Source: Planctomycetota bacterium
GTDB lineage: Bacteria > Planctomycetota > B15-G4 > SIAN01
Length of the DNA stretch: 64,000 nucleotides
Assembly: GCA_028289345.1 (NCBI GenBank)
Contig: JANQQL010000015.1
Coordinates: forward strand, 124,001-188,000
Direction: 5' to 3'
Shown here: one piece after another, positions 42,654 through 51,100 of the stretch
Numbering within the stretch: the stretch's first letter is position 1
Layout of the letters: the number at the start of each line of letters is the position of its first letter
Notes under the pieces: model-generated
What the model was told of the DNA's origin: nothing
What the model saw: the letters and a program-made list of their open reading frames with translations, nothing else
Databases searched by the model: none
Made by a program: the position numbers and the translations under genes

Positions 42654-42790
42654 CGTGGCAGGCTCCTTTCGAGCAGTCGCTAGAAGATCGGGCGAGCATA
42701 GCGTAGTCCGAGTTCTAGGGCTGCCGCGGTGGAAACGCTCCGGGAATCGCTATTCTTCTCGACCATGTTCATCCCGAGGAAGCCAGGAAC

Positions 42791-44653
42791 TTGAACAAGC
42801 GCCGCTCTCAGCCTGCGGACTCTCCGGCGCCCGATCCGGTCCCGAACAAAGGGGAACCCAAGAACCCCGTGCCGGCCGGCGAGCGACCTTCCTCGGCACC
42901 GCGGGGCGTGCCGGTCGAGCCGAGTCCCACCTTCAGCCAGAAGCTGATGCGCATGTTGCCGCGGGTGGCGCTGCTGCTGGTGATCTTCGCAATCGTCGGC
43001 TTGTTCCGCGCGGTCCTCCTGCCTTTCGCCTTGGCCATCTTTCTGGCCTACCTGCTGTTCCCCATCATCGCCTTTCTGGAAAAGCGACACCTTGGATCGT
43101 GGCGTCCGCCGCGATGGCTCGCGGTGATCACGGTGTACGCGGCCCTGTTCTTCCTTGGATGGAAAACCGTGCCGCGAGTCGCCGTCAACCTGGCTGGCGA
43201 AATGGGTCAGCTGAAGGATGCGGTCCCTTCCCTGTTCGGCCGGGTGGGACAGTGGCAACGCGACCTGAACACACGCACGGTCGAGCTGCTCGCGGTCCAG
43301 GCACTGCCACCCGCCACGGTGAGTTTGATGCAGAACGACCTGGTCGCCTTGCAACGTGGCGAACTCAAGTCGTTCGAGTTGCTCCCTCTCAGTCCCGAAG
43401 ACGTTCCCGCAGTGGCGGAAGCAACTCCCGGCGAGAATCCACCGCGTCAGATGTCCCTGTTCAACTTCACTCTCAACGTTCATCTGCCGGACAACGAAGA
43501 AGGCGACACCTCGGAAACCAATGAGTCCGACAACGCGGGAATCGATGCCACACTCGGCGACGACGAGTCCGACTCGGATTCCTCCGTGGACCGTGCCGTG
43601 GAAGAGCCGCAGGAACCGGCGGAGAGCAGCGACTTCCTCGCGCCCTCCGAAGATGAAGCAGAACCCGTCCTCCGGTTTTCCGACGAGGCGATGCAGGCGG
43701 TGCACCGCGACCTGCGCGAATTCATCAATGAGCGACTGGCCCAGGACGGCCCCGCGCCGGCAACTCTTCCCACTCAGGTGGAGGCCTACGTCTCGGTTCT
43801 CAATGAAAAGCACGAACTGGTTCCTGCCGACGACCCGGGACTCCACCAGTTCCAGGCACTGGTCGGCGACCATGTCCGAACGACCCTGCGCCGAGAGGAG
43901 TGGGCGGAGGTTGTTCGCGAGGAGATCAACTCGGCGTTGGTGAGCGCCCGCCGCTGGGCCACGAATTCGCTCAAGCAGTCCACAGCTCTGGTGACCAACC
44001 TCTTTCGTGGCATCTTCGACTTCTTCCTGATCTTGATGCTCACCGCGTTCTTCTTGATCTTCTTCCCGCGGATTCGGGACTACATCCGAGCGCTCATTCC
44101 TCCTTCCTATCGCCCGGACTATCAGGCGCTGCTGACCCGCATCGATACCCGACTGAGCGGCGCGATCCGCGGCCAAGTCATCATTTGTGTGGTCAACGGC
44201 ATTCTGACCTACCCCGGCGTCTTCTACATCGGGCGCTTGTTCGATGCGCCCAGTCTCAGCAGCTTCGCGGCGCTGCTATCGGTCATGGCGGCGATCCTCT
44301 CTTTGATTCCCATCTTTGGAGTGATCATCTCTACGATCCCGATGGTCTTGATCGCCTTGACCCAGTCGATCTGGGCCGCGGTCGCAGTCATCGCCTGGAT
44401 CAGCATCATTCATGCCATCGAAGCCTACTTCTTGAATCCGAACATCTTGGGCCACAGTGCTCAGATGAATCCGATCATCGTGGTCTTTGCCCTCGTCGCT
44501 GGCAAGCATGCCGGCGGACTCGTGGGCGCACTTCTCGCCGTGCCGATTGCCTCCGTGGTGGTCGCGATGTTTGGTTACTACCGGCGCCGCATGGCGAAGA
44601 TCTATGCCGCAGAGTCCGGAGTCGAAGTCCCCGAGGACAACTGGGGCGACTGA
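42791..44653 (+). CDS. AI-2E family transporter/permease-like protein with large insert
   Basis: A 620-residue protein of the AI-2E/PerM-like exporter family. N-terminal about 50 residues are Pro-rich and probably disordered. Helices follow at about 55-100 (LLLVIFAIVGLFRAVLLPFALAIFLAYLLFPIIAF) and 115-130, then after a long soluble region a group at about 410-560 with the typical TAFFLIFFPRIRDYIRALIPPSYRPDY, GQVIICVVNGILTYPG, LLSVMAAILSLIPIFGVIISTIPMVLI and HAIEAYFLNPNILG, the family's conserved IP-x-x-G and NP motifs. Usual members are 340-400 residues; here a soluble insert of about 230 residues (about 150-390), very acidic (DDESDSDSSVDRAVEEPQEP), is added. The start is TTG 42791. Substrate unknown. 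Confidence 0.83.
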   Translation: MNKRRSQPADSPAPDPVPNKGEPKNPVPAGERPSSAPRGVPVEPSPTFSQKLMRMLPRVALLLVIFAIVGLFRAVLLPFALAIFLAYLLFPIIAFLEKRHLGSWRPPRWLAVITVYAALFFLGWKTVPRVAVNLAGEMGQLKDAVPSLFGRVGQWQRDLNTRTVELLAVQALPPATVSLMQNDLVALQRGELKSFELLPLSPEDVPAVAEATPGENPPRQMSLFNFTLNVHLPDNEEGDTSETNESDNAGIDATLGDDESDSDSSVDRAVEEPQEPAESSDFLAPSEDEAEPVLRFSDEAMQAVHRDLREFINERLAQDGPAPATLPTQVEAYVSVLNEKHELVPADDPGLHQFQALVGDHVRTTLRREEWAEVVREEINSALVSARRWATNSLKQSTALVTNLFRGIFDFFLILMLTAFFLIFFPRIRDYIRALIPPSYRPDYQALLTRIDTRLSGAIRGQVIICVVNGILTYPGVFYIGRLFDAPSLSSFAALLSVMAAILSLIPIFGVIISTIPMVLIALTQSIWAAVAVIAWISIIHAIEAYFLNPNILGHSAQMNPIIVVFALVAGKHAGGLVGALLAVPIASVVVAMFGYYRRRMAKIYAAESGVEVPEDNWGD

Positions 44654-44940
44654 CGTTCGGGCCTCCGGTCCGCATGGATCGGAACGGCTTCGGGATTCCG
44701 TGGCGACAACGCTCTCGTCGTTCGAGAAATCCCCGGGGCTGGCCTCACCTCGGTTAGATTCGGAGAGCGCCGGGCGGGAGATCCCAGCAGCGTCAGCGGT
44801 TGCCGACGGAGCGTTCTCCGGACCCGGACCGTGGCTGTCGCCGCGGCATTCACGGATCGCTGACCCGGTCTGGTGCTCGATGGTGCCACCCAAGCCTCCA
44901 TCCGCCGCACGACCCGGAGTCTCCCCAGAAGGAGGTCAAC

Positions 44941-45696
44941 ATGCTTGAGGACTCCGCCGTCGCCCTGGTGACCGGAAGCAGTTCCGGCATCGGCAAGGCC
45001 ATCGCCCAACGACTGGCGCGGGATGGCTACCGAGTGGTCGTGCATGGCCGAGACGAAGACCGGACCCAACAGATCGCGGCAGAGATTCGAGAAGCGGGCG
45101 GTTCCGCGTTGCCGGTGGTTGCCGACCTCACTCACTCCCCCGAAGTGGAGCGGGTGGTGAAGGCGTTGCACGGAGAGTGGGGCCGGGCAGACGTGCTGGT
45201 CAACAACGCCGGCACGGCAGAGTCGAGCGGCTCCTTCGAAACAACACCTGCCGAGAACTGGCGAAAGATGTTGGGAATCAATCTGGATTCCGCCATGGAG
45301 ATGACGCAACAGTGCCTCCCGCTCCTACGGCAGAGTCCGGCAGGCAGCATTGTGCAGGTCGCGTCCAACTTGGCCATTGCCGCGATCCCTGGGTTGGCCG
45401 CCTATAGCGCGGCCAAAGCCGGATTGCTCGGCTTCACCCGGGGCCTGGCCGTCGAGTTGGGTCCGGACCGCATTCGCGTCAACGCGGTTTGTCCAGGGCT
45501 GGTGGCAACTCCCCTGACCACCGGACGCCCCGATTTCGACCAGCACCGCACCCTGTTCGAGCAGGGCTGCGCTCTTGGCCGGATCGGCCAACCCGAGGAC
45601 ATCGCCGGAGCGGTCGCGTTTCTTGCCGGCAAGGACGCCTCGTGGATGACCGGGCAGGCTTTGGTTATCGACGGCGGCTCCACCATTGCCGGTTAG
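44941..45696 (+). CDS. FabG-like short-chain dehydrogenase/reductase
   Basis: A 251-residue classical SDR. MLEDSAVALVTGSSSGIGKAIAQRL gives the TGxxxGIG cofactor loop, VLVNNAG the NNAG motif, SIVQVASN the catalytic Ser strand, YSAAKAG the Tyr-x-x-x-Lys pair, and GPDRIRVNAVCPGLVATPL the following strand. The C-terminal end GKDASWMTGQALVIDGGSTI is typical. Probably NADPH-dependent 3-oxoacyl-ACP reductase or a related alcohol dehydrogenase. Start chosen at ATG 44941 with a perfect AAGGAGGT ribosome site 6 nt upstream. It stands alone; substrate not decided. Confidence 0.9.
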   Translation: MLEDSAVALVTGSSSGIGKAIAQRLARDGYRVVVHGRDEDRTQQIAAEIREAGGSALPVVADLTHSPEVERVVKALHGEWGRADVLVNNAGTAESSGSFETTPAENWRKMLGINLDSAMEMTQQCLPLLRQSPAGSIVQVASNLAIAAIPGLAAYSAAKAGLLGFTRGLAVELGPDRIRVNAVCPGLVATPLTTGRPDFDQHRTLFEQGCALGRIGQPEDIAGAVAFLAGKDASWMTGQALVIDGGSTIAG

Positions 45697-45860
45697 CCGG
45701 CCGTCGATCAGGCGGCCAGCGAACCGAGGGATTCTCATCCGCAAATCGATCGGTTCGTCGGGCTGACAAGAAGAGGCAGACACGGGTGGCCTGATCGAAA
45801 GCAGAGAGACCTCTTCCGCGTCCTGTTGGACGGCAACGCGGTGTCCTGGCTTCGGACACA

Positions 45861-45899
45861 AGAAAGGCTGTGGCCCCGCCGAGACGGATGCCACAGCCT
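45861..45899 (-). terminator. candidate intrinsic terminator
   Basis: AGGCTGTGGC (45865-45874) and GCCACAGCCT (45890-45899) form a perfect 10-bp stem with a 15-base loop. On the minus strand it is followed by TTCTTG. It lies about 45 bp past the stop of the minus-strand gene at 45945. The large loop and short T-run lower confidence. Confidence 0.55.
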
Positions 45900-45944
45900 G
45901 ATGCATCGATCAGAAAGAGTGCTCGAAACCAACTCGAACGGGGA

Positions 45945-46784
45945 TCAGCCCTCGAACAAGCGCTCGGCTTCGACGGGCACGTCGAAGGTGGTCGAACCCA
46001 CCTCGGAGATGGTGTAGGTCAGTTTCCGTTCCCCACCGTCTCGTTGCTGCTTGCCGTCCTCCCGCGGCTTCGGCTTGATCGTCAGCTCCAACGACTGAAG
46101 CACGCCATCCTTGGACACCGCGACGAAGCTGCCTTCCAGCTTCGGACCGCCTTCGCTCTTTTCGAGTCCCAACGCTTCGGTCGCAACTTCGCTCGGAAGG
46201 TCACCGCTCAGAGTCGTGGTCCCGCCGCTGTCCTTGCGATCGACCTCGCTGCCTGCCTTGGCAATGACTTCCAGAAGGCGGTGAGGAAACGGAGTCATGA
46301 CAATGCGCTTCAGCGTCTTGCGGAACTGCGCGGGATCGAATCCGCCGCCACCACCCGCACCTCCGCGTCGGTCTCCACCGCCACCCTCGGCCCGCTTGCC
46401 ATCGCGACCACGGGGAGCCTCCCGTTCACGACCGGGCCGCTCCGGACGCCCTCGGCTCGGCGCGCCTTCGCTCTTCGCGGTGTCCTCGAAATCCTTCTCG
46501 AGGTTGAGCTTCTTCCAAGGTCCCTTGCCACGCTGAGTCTGGAGCACAATGTCACTGCCATGGCAGTAGAACATCTGATCCCCACGCTTCAGCAGACAAG
46601 GCTTGTCGGCAATGTACTTGCCTTCCATCCCGCGATTCTGCGCGGAGGCGCCCCCGCCGGGCCCGGTCTGTTCAAGCTGAAAGGAGTAGCTCTTTGCTTC
46701 CTCCAGCTTCTTGCAGGTCGCTTCCAAAGCGGAGCTGTCGGCAGCGGTCAGGGTCAGGGCCCCGGTCAAAGCCAGAAAGAACAT
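45945..46784 (-). CDS. exported protein of unknown function with Gly/Arg-rich linker
   Basis: A 279-residue protein with signal peptide MFFLALTGALTLTAADS. The mature N-terminus CKKLEEAKSYSFQLEQTGPGG resembles the first helix and strand of LolA-like or DUF2092-like lipid-binding folds (helix-SYSF-x-L strand), with KYIADKPCLLKRGDQMFYC next. A low-complexity Gly/Arg/Glu-rich linker (about 125-170) separates it from a C-terminal half with GGTTTLSGDLPSEVATEAL and KLTYTISEVGSTTFDVPVEAERLFEG, again LolA-like in strand order. AAGGAG lies 8 nt before the ATG. Role unknown; lipoprotein or lipid binding is only a guess. Confidence 0.6.
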   Translation of the reverse strand: MFFLALTGALTLTAADSSALEATCKKLEEAKSYSFQLEQTGPGGGASAQNRGMEGKYIADKPCLLKRGDQMFYCHGSDIVLQTQRGKGPWKKLNLEKDFEDTAKSEGAPSRGRPERPGREREAPRGRDGKRAEGGGGDRRGGAGGGGGFDPAQFRKTLKRIVMTPFPHRLLEVIAKAGSEVDRKDSGGTTTLSGDLPSEVATEALGLEKSEGGPKLEGSFVAVSKDGVLQSLELTIKPKPREDGKQQRDGGERKLTYTISEVGSTTFDVPVEAERLFEG

Positions 46785-46841
46785 GAAACTTCTCCTTAGT
46801 CATGGGACCCGATCGAATCGTGGGTCGGCGATCGCCCGAAA

Positions 46842-47870
46842 TCAGCGGCGCCCTGGTTGTCCCAACCAGCGGCGACCTCGAAACGGGCTTCTTTCTTCGC
46901 TTGGGCGGCGCAGGTCTTGGATGGCCTCGGCCGCCTGGTCTCGGACGGCCCCGACTGGGTCGTTCAGAAGGGGCTTCAGGTCCTCGATGACCGACTGGTC
47001 TGCCGTTCGGCGAATGGCCTCGACAGACCGCAAGCGAACTTCACTATCGGCATCCGCGAGCATAGGCAGCAAGGAACTCACGGCAACTGCGCTCTTGGTG
47101 CGGCCGATGGACTCGACCGCCTCCGCCCGAACGGTCGGATCGGCGCTACCCAGGGCGGCACGCTGGCTGTCCACGTACTGCCGGGCGAGCCCCGGGTCGC
47201 CGTGGGCACTCAGGACCGCGGCGGACGTCTGGCGGATAGCCTCGTCCCCCTGCTGGTAAAAGCTGCGCACTTCGGCTCCGAACCGGAACTCTTCCATCTC
47301 GGCCAGCATGCCGATCGCTCGGCTGGCGACCCACGAACCTCCCTCGGTCACCTCGGCGCCGAGAACGAACTCTTCCATCGCCGCCAGGGCTTGCTCGGGA
47401 TCAAGCTCGAGCAACGCCTTGATGCCGCCGAGGGCCACCCGAGGTTCCTGGTCCGCCGCCAGCTCCGCGGCGATCGCCAATCGTTCTTCATCCGACGTGG
47501 CGTTGGCCAAGTCGCGGAACCGCTCGAACCCGCCCCATCGGCTGCTCCAGGACTCGGAAGCAGGCTCCTTGGCTTGCTCAAGGGGCTCGCTGCTCTCGGA
47601 CTTCGCCACCAGCTTGGGATCCGGCGCTTCGGCGCCGATCGGCGATTGCTGCGCTCGCAAGATCAACGGGGACGTCGCTTGGTCGAGCTGGCTTTGCAGC
47701 CGGTCGACGCGCGCCGAGAGTTCCTCGATTCGTCGCTCGAGCTCGGGATCCGTGGGAAGGGGCATTCCGGCCCCGCGAGGCTCTGGCCTTGCCCACCAGG
47801 CTCCGCCAACGATCCCCGCCGCAACGGTGGCGGCCACCAAACCGCTCAGGAATACGATCCTTCCGGACAT
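46842..47870 (-). CDS. membrane-anchored HEAT-repeat protein
   Basis: A 342-residue protein: N-terminal membrane helix (about 5-26, VFLSGLVAATVAAGIVGGAWW), a coiled-coil stretch (about 42-66, LERRIEELSARVDRLQSQLDQ), a disordered linker, then HEAT-like helical repeats (about 110-330), e.g. VRAEAVESIGRTKSAVAVSSLLPML and VRLRSVEAIRRTADQSVIEDLKPLL and VRDQAAEAIQDLR. Such repeats form protein-binding solenoids. AAGGAG precedes the ATG at good spacing. It lies between the RHS gene upstream (259 bp gap) and the secreted-protein gene downstream (57 bp gap), all on the minus strand. Partner unknown. Confidence 0.8.
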   Translation of the reverse strand: MSGRIVFLSGLVAATVAAGIVGGAWWARPEPRGAGMPLPTDPELERRIEELSARVDRLQSQLDQATSPLILRAQQSPIGAEAPDPKLVAKSESSEPLEQAKEPASESWSSRWGGFERFRDLANATSDEERLAIAAELAADQEPRVALGGIKALLELDPEQALAAMEEFVLGAEVTEGGSWVASRAIGMLAEMEEFRFGAEVRSFYQQGDEAIRQTSAAVLSAHGDPGLARQYVDSQRAALGSADPTVRAEAVESIGRTKSAVAVSSLLPMLADADSEVRLRSVEAIRRTADQSVIEDLKPLLNDPVGAVRDQAAEAIQDLRRPSEERSPFRGRRWLGQPGRR

Positions 47871-48129
47871 GCGCTCTCCTTCTCACGAGGTCGGGTCATT
47901 CTTCCCGTGAACCCCGAGAGAGGAAGGTGGTTTCTGTGGATTCGTGAGGGAGCCGGGCGGCCCCCGCGAGAGCGTCCAACGCTTGCCCTGGTCCCCGGCC
48001 AGCTCAGATCTTCCGACGGGAGCGAGGCGGTCGTCCCCCGGAACGTCCACCCCGTCGCTTCGGTTGTCTGGGGTTTGGCGTTGGCGGAACGACCAGTGTT
48101 TCCCGGACGCCTCGATCAAGAGGAGCGGA

Positions 48130-51100
48130 TCACTTGGGCGTCGCCTTCGTTCCCCTCTCGAGCTTCCCTGCATCCCCATCCAGGATCTGGGAATTGGCCG
48201 TCTTCACAGCCTGGTCAGGAGTTTTCCCACGGACCAGCTCCGTGACCAATGTGAGCACAAGTCGGGGTCGCATGGGCGCACATCCGGACGTCCCATAGGC
48301 GTTTGCCCCCAAGCTCGTGAAGTGATTGGCCAAGGCGCGACTGGTGCAGCGCAAGAAAAAGCAACTTCGTCCGCGGTAATCCCCCTTGATGGTCGAAGCA
48401 TCGAAGATGTTTCGCGCTCGCATATTCAGCCAAGGCCCCGTCAATGTGCAGCCCGCGTCATTGTTCGCATGTCCGGAGAAGATGACGTACTTGTTGTCTC
48501 GAAACGCGGTCGAGTAGGCCGAAGCAGTCGCGTAGTAGTTGATCGTGAACGTCGCTCCTTCGTAACGACACTTCACCGTTTGAGTTTTCTGGCCACCGAT
48601 CAACCATGCTTTCGTCGCCCCATTCCCCTCGCGACGATGCTCGTTGCCAAACGCCAGCAGTGGAGTGACGAAGTCCACAGAGGCGGCACCGCCCGCCCTG
48701 CCGTTGTGAGTTGACCCAAGGCCGAACACGATGCCGATGGTGATGTCGTCCAGCCCAAAGGGATCCCAACGCGACCATGGATTCCCCCCGGCATAGTTGA
48801 GTGGATTGCCGTGAGCGTCCGGATCGCCATGCAAACCGAGGGGATCGCGGGTGGTGAATCTTCCCGAATCCGGGTCGTAGCATCGATGTCGATAGTGATA
48901 CCAGTCGATTTCCGCATCCCAACGGCGCCCGGTGAAAAGGTACGGGTTGCCAATGGCCGTTCCACCGATCGCCAATCCAGTTCCATCTTCGACATGGGGA
49001 CGTCCGAAATCGTCGTAGTGGTACTGCTCAACCACGGTCCCGGCACCATTGGTGACGAGCCGGGTGCTGAACGTGGGGTCCGCATGGAAGTAGTAGTCTT
49101 GACCTCCACGCTCCATGTGAACCACCTCATCGACATAGATCCCGTAGACATAAGTGGCGGTCGTCGCGCCGTTGCCGTCGCGCTCCTCCACCACGTTCCA
49201 CGCCCCGTCGTAGTAGTAGCGACTCTCTGTGGCGGAACCGGTCGCGTCCTCGACCTTGCGAACTCTTCGACCAAGGGCGTCGTAGTCGTACTCGTGGACG
49301 ATTCCGGTCGAAGGAACCGTCCAACAAACCATTCGATCGAACCCGTCGTAGACGCACAGTCTCTCGCTACTCAGACCGGCGTCGAGGACCACCAGGTTGC
49401 CGTTGCTGTCGTACAGCCGAGAGTCGAACGGCGTGGCAGTGTACTGATGAACCGGCGTGTCCGCCGGATTCGGCTGGGTGGGATCCATGGTGTAGGAGCC
49501 GGGGTTCGGCCCCCCCACCACCGTGGTCCGGTTCCCCGCACCGTCCAGCCCGTAGCTGATCAACTGAGAAGAACCTCCGGGAGGAATCCGTTCCGAACCG
49601 ACCAGGCGATCCAGGTCGTCGTACTGGAAGTGGCGATCATCGGTGACGGACTGAGAGTCGAGGTCGGCCACCCGATTGTCATTCGCGTCATAGTCGAAGT
49701 GATGATCGTAAAGAGTGTGGTTGACTCCGAAGGGATCCAGGACGTAGCTCAAGTCCTCGGGTCGCCGGTCGAGGTCGTAGGTCATTCCTTTGACGACGGA
49801 ATTGCCGAAGGCCAAGCTCTCGACCCGCCAAGGCCCGAAGAAATCGTAGTCCGCCAAAGTCCCGCCGAGATCGGCCACGGTGTCGATCCGGTGCAGGGAA
49901 TCGAAGGTCGTCGTTATGACACGCCCCCCGGGATAGGTGCACTGGGTTCGGTTGCCGACGCCGTCGTACACCCCCGTGGTCAAGAGGGGTGGTCCCCCAT
50001 CGATCGCCAACGACTCCTCGATGACATTGCCGAGGGAGTCATAGTGGCGCTGGACCACCGAGTCGTCATCCTCTGCTCGAACCACCCGGGACATGCCGTC
50101 GTACTCGTAAGCCTCGAACGTCGTTTCGTTCGAAACGCCGGCGCCCGGAGCAATGGACCGGCTGATCAGTCGATCGAGTCCGTCGTAGACACCGGTGAAC
50201 GATGTGCCGTTCGCATCCACCTCGAGAATGGCCTGATCATGGGCGTCATAGGTCACTGAACGAGACGTCCCATCAGCCAGGGTTTCCAGAATGACCCGGT
50301 CCAAGGCATCGTAGGCGCAAGTCGTGACGTTGCCATTGTCATCCGTCCAGGTGACCGGCCGATGAGAATCGTCGTAGCCGTAGGCAATCCACTGGTCCGC
50401 CAGATCCGAGACCGCGGCACCGTCACCGTCCAGGTCGGTCACCTGGCCGACCAGTCGATCGAGGCCGTCGTAAATCAAGCGCTGCTCGGTGCCATTGCCG
50501 TCTTCCTTGCGCACCGGATTGTTCCGCGAGTCATACTCCGTGAGCCGGGTGTCCCCCGCGGGATCGGTCACCCTCACCTGACGATCCAGATTGTCGTAGA
50601 CCATGGTCGTCACGAACACTTGGTCCGGACTTCCTCCTTGGGACTTTTCCGTTTCCGTCACCGCGGTCACGTTGGAACGATCGTCGTAGCTGTAGACCGT
50701 CTGGTTGCCCGCGGCATCCTCGACCAACGCGACTCGCAACAGGGTGTCATACTGCCATTGAGTCGTGCTGCTCCCATCATCGGTCATCGAAAGGAGCCGA
50801 CCGGCGTCACCCCACACGTAGTCCATCACCGAATCGCCGTCCCCCACGGGAGCTTGGGTTGCGGGATGGAAATGCTGCTCCGTGCAACGGATCAGCCGAT
50901 TCTCGTCATCGAACAGAAACACTGCCTCGAACAACCGCTCATTGTTGACACTTCCCGGCTGATCGTTCAGTTCTCCCTCGCCCAAGATGTGCGTGACATT
51001 GCCGTTCGGGTCGTAGGTTCTCTGCTGAGTGTTTCCCATGGGGTCCGCGGTCGAAACACAGCGATCGTAACCGTCATAGGTATGAACAGTCCGATGTTCG

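Noticed and set aside
45177..45407. Short plus-strand frame within the FabG-like gene and other small frames over 45.3-45.9 kb on the minus strand
   Set aside because: Shadow frames of the SDR gene; no independent support.
47883..48179. A 98-codon minus-strand frame as immunity gene of the RHS protein
   Set aside because: It overlaps the RHS stop, is Arg/Pro/Ser-rich with no ribosome site, and has no globular pattern.
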